Shown: positions 1 to 7,628 of the stretch, in pieces
Layout of the letters: each line of letters begins with the position of its first letter
Numbering within the stretch: the stretch's first letter is position 1
Assembly: GCA_964477735.1 (NCBI GenBank)
Contig: CAYZFD010000051.1
Location: forward strand, 1-9,424
Reading direction: 5' to 3'
Length of the DNA: 9,424 bases
DNA from: CAYZFD01 sp964477735
Lineage (GTDB): Bacteria; Bacteroidota; Bacteroidia; Flavobacteriales; Flavobacteriaceae
Notes under the pieces: generated by a model
Told to the model about the DNA's origin: nothing
The model's database searches: none
Seen by the model: the letters and a program-made list of their open reading frames with translations, nothing else
Program-made: the position numbers and the translations under genes

Positions 1-1
1 C

Positions 2-1957
2 TTTAAAGGCAACCAATCTTTGGCAAACACTTCATATGTGGTCAATAATCTTTATTCGGGTGACACCTATTATTGGAGAGTTGATGAAGTATTGGCCAAC
101 AACACTATTGAGAAGGGTAATGTTTGGAGATTTCGGCCTGCGCAATTGGCTTTTCCGGGTGCAGAGGGATATGGGCGCTTTGCGCGTGGCGGCCGTGGCG
201 GCAAAGTTGTTGTTGTAACTAACCTAAATGACAGCGGACCTGGAAGTTTGCGAGAGGCCGTGACCAACGACATTGGACCCAGAACTATTGTCTTTAATGT
301 TTCTGGGCTAATAAGATTAGAATCTCGTTTGGTTTCGAATTCACCCTATGTAACCATTGCTGGACAAACCGCGCCAGGAAAAGGAATCACCATTCGCGCG
401 GCTCCTTTAGGAATTACGGGAGATGATAACGTTGTGCAACACCTTAGAGTTCGATTAGGTGGAGGAAAAACCTTTGATGGTATGGGGCTAACTGGGGCTA
501 ATTATAGTATTGTTGACCACTGCTCAATCAGCTGGACGATCGACGAAGCCTTTAGCTCTCGAGGAGCGCATAACATTACCCTTCAAAGAACGTTAATTTC
601 AGAAGCTTTAAACGCAGCAGGACACCAAAACTATCCAATGGGGACCGAACACGGTTACGCAGCTTCTATTGGCGGTGATGTGGGAAGCTTCCACCACAAC
701 CTTTTGGCACACAATTATGGAAGAAACTGGAGTTTGGCAGGTGGCTTAGATGGTAGCGGTTATGCTTCAGGAAGATTAGATATCACCAATAACATTGTAT
801 ATAACTGGGGAAATAGAACCACAGATGGAGGTGCTATGGAGGTCAATTTTGTAGGCAACTATTACAAGCCTGGACCAGGGATGCAACTCTCACGTTATGC
901 CTTAACAGCGGAACATGAAAACATTGGTTTAGGGACGCAAAAAGTCTATTTTGCAGGAAACACTATGCCTGGTTTTTTTGATGAATCAAATCAGGAATAT
1001 GGCAGAAGAGATCGATATACCAATGGGGCAACAAAGACCTATGAAACATTTGTTGACGCACCATTTTTTGACTCTCATGTAACGACCCAATCAGCCAAGC
1101 ACGCCTACAAACTTGTACTGTCTGATGTAGGTTGTACGCAGCCAGCTTTTGACGATCATGATCAAAGAATGATTGAAGAAACTTTGGCGGGCAACTACAC
1201 GGTTAGAGGTAGTGTTACCAACAAAAAAGGTTTCCCAGATAATGAAGCAGATTCAGGGGGGTATGAGAACTACCCCACCATATCTAGACCCAATGATTGG
1301 GATGCTGATCTTGATGGATTGCCAAATTGGTATGAGTTCATCATTGGTACCAATCCCAATTCAACAGTTGGAGATTTTTCAGACTCGAATGCCGATGACA
1401 ATCGAGATGGCTACACAAACCTTGATTACTATTTGCAATGGATGAGTCTTCCTCATTTCACTTCTAATACTGGAGAACAGATTCAAATTGACATTCAAAA
1501 ACTTTCACAAGGTTTCACAAGTGGGGTTACCTATACACTTTCTAATGTGGTGAAGGGTACTGCGCAATTGACAGGAAATGTTGTTCAATATACGCCCACG
1601 AGTTATGGCTTAGGCTCTTTTACATTTACGGTTACAGACGCCCAAGGCGACAGCATGACTCGAAAGGTAAACACCATAAACGGCTATTCGTTTTTATCAG
1701 CCCAACAGCTTGATCTTGGAAAATTAAGCGTATATCCGATTCCCAACAAAGGTACTTTTTACATCAATTTGCAACATATTGATTTTGATGCCCAATACAG
1801 TATCAGCGACATTTCAGGAAAGCAGATTTCAGAAGGACGAATTAAAGCCAATGCCATTAATGAAGTAAAAGTAAACGCTAAAGGAGTGGTTATTCTTCAA
1901 ATTATTGATCCAAAGAATAAGTTGGTGATTCGCACTCAAAAATTAGTGATTCAATAA
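2..1957 (+). CDS. Secreted pectate-lyase-like beta-helix protein with T9SS sorting domain, 5' partial
   Basis: The reading frame is open to the left edge (codons F-K-G-N-Q-S precede the TTG at 20), so that TTG is not the real start; signal peptide and front domains are missing. Residue numbers count from position 20. Residues 1-40 are the end of an FN3-like domain (TYYWRVDEV, VWRF). Residues 44-430 are a right-handed beta-helix resembling polysaccharide lyase family 1-type proteins: AFPGAEGYGRFARGG, SGPGSLREAV, VTIAGQTAPG, VDHCSISWTIDEA and HHNLLAHNYGRNWSLAGG. Acidic calcium-type motifs follow at 426-439 (DWDADLDG) and 456-470, then a cadherin/Ig-like domain at about 484-555. A type A Por sorting domain (about 565-645, starting LSVYPIPNKGTF) implies export through the outer membrane by T9SS and surface anchoring or release. 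The likely role is cleavage of pectin or a related uronate polymer. The lyase fold is clear; the exact substrate is inference. Confidence 0.85.
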   Translation, partial: FKGNQSLANTSYVVNNLYSGDTYYWRVDEVLANNTIEKGNVWRFRPAQLAFPGAEGYGRFARGGRGGKVVVVTNLNDSGPGSLREAVTNDIGPRTIVFNVSGLIRLESRLVSNSPYVTIAGQTAPGKGITIRAAPLGITGDDNVVQHLRVRLGGGKTFDGMGLTGANYSIVDHCSISWTIDEAFSSRGAHNITLQRTLISEALNAAGHQNYPMGTEHGYAASIGGDVGSFHHNLLAHNYGRNWSLAGGLDGSGYASGRLDITNNIVYNWGNRTTDGGAMEVNFVGNYYKPGPGMQLSRYALTAEHENIGLGTQKVYFAGNTMPGFFDESNQEYGRRDRYTNGATKTYETFVDAPFFDSHVTTQSAKHAYKLVLSDVGCTQPAFDDHDQRMIEETLAGNYTVRGSVTNKKGFPDNEADSGGYENYPTISRPNDWDADLDGLPNWYEFIIGTNPNSTVGDFSDSNADDNRDGYTNLDYYLQWMSLPHFTSNTGEQIQIDIQKLSQGFTSGVTYTLSNVVKGTAQLTGNVVQYTPTSYGLGSFTFTVTDAQGDSMTRKVNTINGYSFLSAQQLDLGKLSVYPIPNKGTFYINLQHIDFDAQYSISDISGKQISEGRIKANAINEVKVNAKGVVILQIIDPKNKLVIRTQKLVIQ

Positions 1958-1981
1958 CAAATTACTGGTCTAAAGTAACCT

Positions 1982-3490
1982 CTAAACGACTTCGTCTTTT
2001 CTATGACGGATAATGTGTGTCCAACCTAAATAGGCTTCATGCACCAACGCATTGGATTTGTTTGGGCTGTAAGTTTTAGCGGCATTGTTTGGCAATTTGG
2101 GCAATGCATTAATGTCCTTCCAAACATGAGCACCAATACCAGAAATTAAGGCTGCGCCCCAGGCAGAAACATCAGCAATCCCAACAGTTGTTAAGGGTCT
2201 GTTTAGCAAATCGGCTATAAACTGCATGAGAAACGTATTAGCAGTAATCCCTCCGTTGACTTTCAGGGCTTTCAAGGAGGTGTCGGTTTCCTTTTCTATA
2301 GACTGAATAACGTCTTTAATTTGAAAGGCAATCGATTCTAAACCTGCTCTGAGTAAATGTGCTTTGGTGGTTCCAAAAGTTAATCCATGAACGGAAGCTT
2401 TCCAGTTTTTTTGCCAATGGGGTGCCCCCATGCCGCTAAATGCCGGAACTAAATACACCCCCTGATTAGATTCTATTGAAGTTGCCATAGGTTCAATTTC
2501 TTCATAAGATTCAAATGCAGTGAGTTGATTTTTTAACCATTCTATGGTCGATCCACAACTGACAATAATACCTTCTAGCGCATAATTTACCTCACCCTTC
2601 AAGCTCCAGCCTATTGTTGTGAGCATACCGTTTTTAGGGTTTTCTGACAACTTTTCTGTGTTCCATAAAATGGAGCAACCAGTTCCTAAAGTAGCCTTGG
2701 CCATTCCTACAGCAAAACATTCCTCTCCAAAAAATGCCGCTTGAGAATCCCCAATAACTCCTGTTATGGGAATGCTGTTATTTAGAGCACCTTCAAACGT
2801 AGTGACACCAAAAGAATCCGATGAGCAGCCAACTTCTGGGAGATTTAATTTCTCTAGACCATATTGTTGTAATAACTCATGATCCCACTTTAAATCGTAT
2901 ATGTTATAGAACAAGGTTCTAGATGCATTAGTGTGATCTGTTTTAAAACATTTTCCGTTAGTGAGTTTATAAACCAACCAGGTATCTACAGTTCCAAAGA
3001 AGGCATTGCCGGCATCAATAGCTTTTTTAACCCCCTCATTATTTTCATTGAGCCACATGACTTTTGTGGCAGAAAAATATGGATCAATAGTGAGACCCGT
3101 TTTGGAATGAACAACGGACTCTAGTTTTCTATCCATTAGTGCTTCACAAATGCTATTCGATCTTTTACATTGCCAAACCACTGCATTGTGAAGCGGATTT
3201 CCATGTTGATCCCACAGCACAAATGTTTCTCTCTGATTGGAGATGCCACAAGAAATGATGTTGTTTATCTCTTTTGGAAATTTTTTCTCAAATGCTAATA
3301 AACAGTTTTTTACGGCTTTTATAACAGATTGATATATCTCCAAAGGATCTTGCTCAACAAAGTGGGCTTTCGGGTAGAAAGATTTTAGAGGCTCAGTGGT
3401 TTTTAAAACTATATTTCCTAGGCCATCAAAAATGATGGCTTTTGTGCCGCTAGTACCTTGGTCGATTGAGAGTATAAATGTTTTTTTCAT
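1982..3490 (-). CDS. FGGY-family carbohydrate kinase, glycerol-kinase-like; candidate apulose kinase
   Basis: This 502-residue protein has full GlpK-type length and aligns with glycerol kinase throughout: ATP loop DQGTSGTKAIIFD (10-22), GISNQRETFVLWD (82-94), VVWQCKR (104-110), TGLTIDPYFSATK (131-143), GDSQAAFFG (247-255), GMAKATLGTGC (262-272) and VNGGITANTFLMQF (411-424). The polyol-binding Arg87, Glu88, Trp106, Tyr138 and catalytic-base Asp248 are present. Two E. coli GlpK glycerol contacts differ: Gln246 is Ser249 and Phe270 is Ser273. The enzyme should phosphorylate a small polyol or ketose with ATP in the cytoplasm. It is the last gene of the operon, 15 bases after the permease, and converges with the lyase gene across 24 bases. 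Automatic annotation would say glycerol kinase, but no glycerol facilitator or GlpD is present, and a transketolase plus pentose importer suggest a ketose such as D-apulose. Family certain; substrate inferred. Confidence 0.9.
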   Translation of the reverse strand: MKKTFILSIDQGTSGTKAIIFDGLGNIVLKTTEPLKSFYPKAHFVEQDPLEIYQSVIKAVKNCLLAFEKKFPKEINNIISCGISNQRETFVLWDQHGNPLHNAVVWQCKRSNSICEALMDRKLESVVHSKTGLTIDPYFSATKVMWLNENNEGVKKAIDAGNAFFGTVDTWLVYKLTNGKCFKTDHTNASRTLFYNIYDLKWDHELLQQYGLEKLNLPEVGCSSDSFGVTTFEGALNNSIPITGVIGDSQAAFFGEECFAVGMAKATLGTGCSILWNTEKLSENPKNGMLTTIGWSLKGEVNYALEGIIVSCGSTIEWLKNQLTAFESYEEIEPMATSIESNQGVYLVPAFSGMGAPHWQKNWKASVHGLTFGTTKAHLLRAGLESIAFQIKDVIQSIEKETDTSLKALKVNGGITANTFLMQFIADLLNRPLTTVGIADVSAWGAALISGIGAHVWKDINALPKLPNNAAKTYSPNKSNALVHEAYLGWTHIIRHRKDEVV

Positions 3491-3505
3491 AAATGTTTAA
3501 GCCCA

Positions 3506-4477
3506 TTAGTTTTCTTGTGGATGATTGATTTTATCCAAAATAACAGCAATCAAAATCACACCACCTTTAACCATTTGCTGCCAAAATGGAGAAACATTGA
3601 GCAACACTAACCCGCTATTTAAAACACCTATTATTAGGGCTCCCTGAACAGTGCCCATTATTGATCCCCTTCCACCCGACAACGATGTACCACCAATCAC
3701 CACTGCAGCAATAGAATCTAACTCATAACTCATCCCAGCATTGGGTTGGGCAGAATCTAAACGAGAGGTTAAGATTATTCCACCAACAGCAGCCAAGGCT
3801 CCAGCAATAATATATACCCAAATTTTTACTTTTTGAATGTTAATCCCTGATAGTTTGGCGGCACTTTCATTACCTCCTATCGCATATATATGCCTTCCAA
3901 AAGTTGTTTTTTTTGTAATCAGAACAGCAATGGCTACAACAATGGCGGTGATCCAAACGGGCATAGGAATTCCCAAAAACCATCCGGTTCCAATAAATCC
4001 AAATGAATGGCCTAAACCAGTGACGGGAAAACCACCTGTCCAAAGCATGGTGGCCCCTCGGGCCATAGTGAGCATGGCTAAGGTGGCTACAAATGGGGGG
4101 ACTCTAAAACGCGTAATCATCCAGCCATTAAAGGCCCCTAATGCGCCACCAACGCCTACACCTGCTAGCAATGCCCCAAAAACCGTAAAACCAATAAAGG
4201 TATTGGCCATCGGCCATTCAATGCCATGCTTAAGCAGCGCTGCAGCAACAGCGCCACTAAAGGCTAGAATCGAACCAACAGAAAGATCGATCCCTTTGGT
4301 TAGGATCACCATAGTCATCCCAACAGAAATACAGACGTTAATGGAGATTTGTCTCATGATATTCCAGCCATTTTCTACAGTAAGGAATTTCTCTGACATA
4401 ATCGATAAAACAAAGCACAACACTACTAGTGCAACAATCGATTGAAACCTTACTAAAATATTTTTTACATCTGTCAT
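3506..4477 (-). CDS. RbsC-like sugar ABC transporter permease
   Basis: This 323-residue, very hydrophobic inner-membrane protein of the ribose/xylose/galactose (CUT2) permease family carries the translocation path of the importer. Family blocks are visible in order: the N-terminal helix (about 12-28), GIDLSVGSILAFSGAVAAALL after residue 60, RVPPFVATLAMLTMARG mid-protein, GRHIYAIGGNESAAKLSGI, then SRLDSAQPNAGMSYELDSIAAVVIGGTSLSGGRGS. This last block contains the conserved loop that contacts the ATPase. It ends in a helix (GVILIAVILD) and a short charged tail. Length is normal for RbsC. The ATG follows an A-rich stretch, 36 bases after the ATPase stop; the kinase starts 15 bases downstream. It should form a homodimer with the RbsA-like ATPase and receive sugar from the upstream lipoprotein binding protein. 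Sugar specificity cannot be read from this sequence. Confidence 0.95.
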   Translation of the reverse strand: MTDVKNILVRFQSIVALVVLCFVLSIMSEKFLTVENGWNIMRQISINVCISVGMTMVILTKGIDLSVGSILAFSGAVAAALLKHGIEWPMANTFIGFTVFGALLAGVGVGGALGAFNGWMITRFRVPPFVATLAMLTMARGATMLWTGGFPVTGLGHSFGFIGTGWFLGIPMPVWITAIVVAIAVLITKKTTFGRHIYAIGGNESAAKLSGINIQKVKIWVYIIAGALAAVGGIILTSRLDSAQPNAGMSYELDSIAAVVIGGTSLSGGRGSIMGTVQGALIIGVLNSGLVLLNVSPFWQQMVKGGVILIAVILDKINHPQEN

Positions 4478-4513
4478 TTTAATGTTTTTTGTTCTAATTT
4501 GTCTTGATGGTTG

Positions 4514-6037
4514 TTATTGGATGGCGGCCTCCAAAATGGCTTCTTCTTGAGCATCTTCTTTTAAAAATGCTCCCCTCATACGCCCATTGCTTAACACCAA
4601 TATTCTATCTGAAATGGCCATAATTTCAGGAAGTTCAGAGGAAACGACAACTATACCTAAACCCATGTTAGATAAATCTTGTATGAGACCGTAAATTTCA
4701 TTTTTGGCTTTTACATCGATGCCGCGAGTGGGTTCATCTAAAAACAAGACTTTTGGGGTGGTGGCTAACCATTTTGCCAATACAACTTTTTGTTGGTTTC
4801 CACCACTCAAGTTTTTTGTCAAAAATTTTTCAGATGAGGTTTTGATTTGGAGGGCGTCTATGTATTTTTTCGACAACTTAGATTCTAGAGTTGCATTTAA
4901 AAGCTTGTTCTTAACAACTTGCTGAATACTGGCCATACTAATGTTTTTATCGATTCCCATTTGCAAAACCAAACCATTCTCTTTGCGATCTTCAGGAACC
5001 AAACCGAGCCCGTGTTTAACAGCATCCATGACTGATTTAATTTGAACTTTTTGGTTGTCGATATAAACAGAACCCTGCATGAATTTAGAATGTAAACCAA
5101 AAATGCTTTCTAAAAGTTCAGTTCTACCAGCACCCATTAATCCAAACAAACCTAGGATTTCACCTTTTCTAAGATTGAAACTAATGTCTTGAAAGAAGTA
5201 GCCCGAAGAACTGTGTAACTTTTTAGGAAGAGAAACATTTTCAACCCTCAAGATCTCTTCTCCAATATTGGCATTGCTTTTGGGGTGTTGATATTGAACA
5301 TCTCTTCCGACCATCAGTTTTATCAATTGATCTTTTTTAACATCATTGACGTTTTCTAGACTTCCAACCATGTTTCCATCTCTTAGGGCCAAAAACCGAT
5401 CGGCGATTTCGAAAAGTTCGTCTAATTTATGGGAGATATATAAAATGGAAACCTTTTCTTTTTTAAGGGTCTTGATGATTTTAAAAAGAGATGAAACCTC
5501 AGCCTCAGAAATGGCAGAAGTGGGTTCATCCATGATAACGAGTTTGGCTTTTTCTAATAGGGCTTTTGCGATCTCTACAAGCTGTTGCTCTCCCACTCTA
5601 AGTGCTGAAATCAATGTTTTAGGGTCTAAACTACAATCTAGGCGAGAGAGCAAGGCTTTCGTTTTTTCATGCATAAGTTTGGTGTCCAAAAACCCAAATT
5701 TATTGTGTAGTTCTCTGCCCAAAAATATGTTTTCGGCTATACTTAAATAAGGAATTAAATTCAATTCTTGGTGAATGATGGCAATGCCATTTTTCATGGC
5801 TTCCTTGGGGTTACTAAAACGAACTGCTCTATTTTGATAAAAAAGTTCTCCATCAAAATCGGAATAAACACCCGATAAAATTTTCATCAAAGTAGATTTC
5901 CCAGCCCCATTCTCGCCCACGATCACATTTACTTTTGCTTCATGAACCTCGAGCGTGATATTGTTTAGTGCCACGACATGACCAAACTTTTTGGTTATAT
6001 TCTTGGCTTCTAAAAGGACTTTTGGATTTTGTTCCAC
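4514..6037 (-). CDS. RbsA-like sugar ABC transporter ATP-binding protein (two NBDs)
   Basis: This 507-residue cytoplasmic protein has two tandem nucleotide-binding domains, the normal architecture and length of RbsA/MglA/XylG. The first domain has Walker A GENGAGKST (41-49), Q-loop HQE (89-91), an atypical signature RVGEQQ (147-152), Walker B VIMDEP (167-172) and switch His203. The second has a degenerate Walker A, GLMGAGRT (299-306), with Arg305 in place of Lys, then LSGGNQQK (410-417) and VLFLDEP (430-436). One competent and one degenerate site is usual in this family. It powers sugar import with the downstream permease. The start is GTG at 6037: only three bases separate it from the TAA of the DUF2291 gene, and the next residues (LLEAKNITKKFG) already belong to the first domain, so no later start fits. 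Confidence 0.95.
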   Translation of the reverse strand: MEQNPKVLLEAKNITKKFGHVVALNNITLEVHEAKVNVIVGENGAGKSTLMKILSGVYSDFDGELFYQNRAVRFSNPKEAMKNGIAIIHQELNLIPYLSIAENIFLGRELHNKFGFLDTKLMHEKTKALLSRLDCSLDPKTLISALRVGEQQLVEIAKALLEKAKLVIMDEPTSAISEAEVSSLFKIIKTLKKEKVSILYISHKLDELFEIADRFLALRDGNMVGSLENVNDVKKDQLIKLMVGRDVQYQHPKSNANIGEEILRVENVSLPKKLHSSSGYFFQDISFNLRKGEILGLFGLMGAGRTELLESIFGLHSKFMQGSVYIDNQKVQIKSVMDAVKHGLGLVPEDRKENGLVLQMGIDKNISMASIQQVVKNKLLNATLESKLSKKYIDALQIKTSSEKFLTKNLSGGNQQKVVLAKWLATTPKVLFLDEPTRGIDVKAKNEIYGLIQDLSNMGLGIVVVSSELPEIMAISDRILVLSNGRMRGAFLKEDAQEEAILEAAIQ

Positions 6038-6040
6038 GGC

Positions 6041-6664
6041 TTAAGATTTGAAGTTCAGCTGCAACGGAATAACTCTTAACGTTTCTGTATTTGGAGATTT
6101 GGCGTTAACTTTTACAGCACCTTTAAAATAAACGACAGATCCTGCCCTAACTTCTGATTGAAATGGGGGAACAATTTTTTCTCTAACAAAATTATTTAAT
6201 AGCACAGAAATGGTATTGAAATCCATAGTGTTTTGGAAATTCCCAATGTCTGCTATTCCACTTCCGTCTCTTATGGCATTGCCAAAAATAAAATCTATAG
6301 CGAGGCGAATGTTTTGCTTTTCGGCGTGATTCAATTCTAGAATTATATTTTCTTCTTCAATTGAAATCACTTTTCCTTGACCTTCAACGATAAAATTGTA
6401 ATCGTCGCTAATGCCAAGTTTTTTGCCATTTTTAAGCGAATAATCGATTGGATTAGAAGAAATTTCAGCCAAAAATGTAATGGTGTTGAGGGCAGAAATG
6501 CTTTCAATTTTGTTGGCAATAAAATCTTCAACCAAAAACTCAATGCCTAGGGCAGATTTGTTATTATTGAAATGATAAGCATCTAATGGCTCTATAAAAA
6601 TGGCATTATAAGCTGAAATGCCAACGGCTAAGACTATGACGAGTGTTTTTATAGGCTTTTTCAT
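6041..6664 (-). CDS. DUF2291 family protein, membrane-anchored, linked to sugar ABC importer
   Basis: This 207-residue protein resembles DUF2291, a family of unknown function usually described as periplasmic lipoproteins and commonly encoded inside RbsABC-type sugar transport operons. It begins with a hydrophobic segment (residues 7-25) after MKKPIK, followed by a polar domain that should lie outside the inner membrane. Recognisable family blocks are DYNFIVEGQGKVISIEEE (about 88-105), FGNAIRDGSGIADIGNF (127-143), a beta-rich KGAVKV segment near 180 and the ending RVIPLQLNF. There is no cysteine anywhere, so unlike lipoprotein members it cannot be lipidated; the first helix probably stays as an anchor. 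Its ATG overlaps the stop of the binding-protein gene (ATGA) and it ends three bases before the ATPase, implying translational coupling. A role as accessory factor for the transporter is inferred from position only. Confidence 0.82.
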   Translation of the reverse strand: MKKPIKTLVIVLAVGISAYNAIFIEPLDAYHFNNNKSALGIEFLVEDFIANKIESISALNTITFLAEISSNPIDYSLKNGKKLGISDDYNFIVEGQGKVISIEEENIILELNHAEKQNIRLAIDFIFGNAIRDGSGIADIGNFQNTMDFNTISVLLNNFVREKIVPPFQSEVRAGSVVYFKGAVKVNAKSPNTETLRVIPLQLNFKS

Positions 6665-7623
6665 GGTTGATTAGCATTGTTGGTTTTCAAATTAAGAATA
6701 TTGTCTTGCGTGATGAGTGTTACGGCTAAAGGTGTTTTTTGGCTAAAATCTCTCTTTCCTTTCATGTAGAGGTCTGCAAGCTCAACCGCCGTTTGTGCAA
6801 TTTTTTTTGGAGATTGAAGTACGGTGGCTTTAATTTTTTTGTCATTAATCGCGGCTAAAACATCATCAGATCCATCAAACCCAAAAACCATTACTTTGTT
6901 GGCTTTTCCCGAGGCCACCAAGGCTTGATAGGCACCCATAGCCATGGCATCATTGCCACAAAAAACAGCATCAATTTCAGGGTTGGACTGCAATATTGAC
7001 TCCATGACCTCAAGGGCTTTATTTCGATCAAAATCTGCACTTTGTTGGGCCACCATTTTTAAGTCTGGGAAATGATCTACAACACTATGAAACCCTTTAG
7101 ATCGATTCCAAGTGTTGTTGTCACCCACCAAACCTAACAATTCTACATATTTCCCCTTTTTGTTCAACTGTCGCACAAAATATTCACCGAGTTCTACACA
7201 GCCCGAAAAACTATCTGAAATAATTTGAGAAGTAGCGGCATCTAGTGCATTGACCTCTCTGTCCATACAAAAAGTTGGGATTCCACCAGCCTTGGCACGC
7301 TTAACGTTCGAAACCGAACCTTCAGAATCTGTGGGATTGAAAACGATTGCGCTATAGCCCGCAGCCATTAAATTTTCAAAATGCTCAGTTTCTTTTGAGG
7401 TGTTGTTTTGAGAATCAAAAATAGTAGCTTCATAGCCAAGAATTCTTGCTTTTTCGGCAGCGGCTTCTGCCAAAACAACAAACCACGGGTTGTTTAAAGT
7501 GGAAACAACAACTGCTATTTTTTTCTCCGTTTTGGTTTTGTTATTCCCACAGCCAAAAAAAGTAATAACCATCAGGATTACGAATATTTTTTTAAAAAGG
7601 AAGGACGAAGTTGAGTGAGTCAT
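6661..7623 (-). CDS. RbsB-like periplasmic sugar-binding lipoprotein
   Basis: This 320-residue substrate-binding protein of the ribose/galactose type I periplasmic-binding family delivers sugar to the RbsC/RbsA-like importer. I chose the ATG at 7623 over the one at 7662: from 7623 the protein begins with a proper lipoprotein signal (MTHSTSSFLFKKIFVILMVI, then TFFGC with lipid-bearing Cys25) and starts five bases after the previous stop, whereas the longer form overlaps that gene and puts 13 polar residues before the signal. Mature blocks follow E. coli RbsB closely: STLNNPWF (41-48), FDSQNNTSKE (69-78), NPTDSEGSV (96-104), CMDREV (119-124), ADFDRNKALEVM (197-208), GNDAMAMGA (223-231), GFDGSDD (248-254) and VLQSPKKIA (268-276). 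Nearly all RbsB ribose contacts are kept, with Trp47 replacing one Phe. The ligand is therefore probably a pentose, ribose or a relative. Confidence 0.93.
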   Translation of the reverse strand: MTHSTSSFLFKKIFVILMVITFFGCGNNKTKTEKKIAVVVSTLNNPWFVVLAEAAAEKARILGYEATIFDSQNNTSKETEHFENLMAAGYSAIVFNPTDSEGSVSNVKRAKAGGIPTFCMDREVNALDAATSQIISDSFSGCVELGEYFVRQLNKKGKYVELLGLVGDNNTWNRSKGFHSVVDHFPDLKMVAQQSADFDRNKALEVMESILQSNPEIDAVFCGNDAMAMGAYQALVASGKANKVMVFGFDGSDDVLAAINDKKIKATVLQSPKKIAQTAVELADLYMKGKRDFSQKTPLAVTLITQDNILNLKTNNANQP

Positions 7624-7628
7624 TGAAA

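Noticed and set aside
1962..2000. Short inverted repeats between and into the convergent gene ends: TTACT/AGTAA (1962-1978) and AAACGAC/GTCTTTT (1984-2000).
   Set aside because: The stems are only about 5-7 pairs, one with a mismatch and a 3-base loop, and the second overlaps the kinase 3' end. Too weak to call a terminator, although one is expected between convergent genes.
3837..4445. A 202-codon open frame on the + strand.
   Set aside because: It lies wholly opposite the well-conserved permease gene, and its translation is low-complexity with no recognisable family; it is an antisense by-product.
4478..4513. The 36-base gap between ATPase and permease as an internal promoter or small RNA site.
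   Set aside because: It contains only an A/T-rich stretch and no convincing flavobacterial promoter pair (TTTG / TA-rich) or hairpin.
5346..5750. A 134-codon open frame on the + strand.
   Set aside because: It lies opposite the first ATPase domain and has no family features.
3506..7623. A plain ribose uptake operon (rbsABC).
   Set aside because: No ribokinase (RbsK) or pyranase (RbsD) is present; an FGGY kinase and split transketolase are there instead. Ribose remains a possible ligand, so no rbs symbols were assigned.
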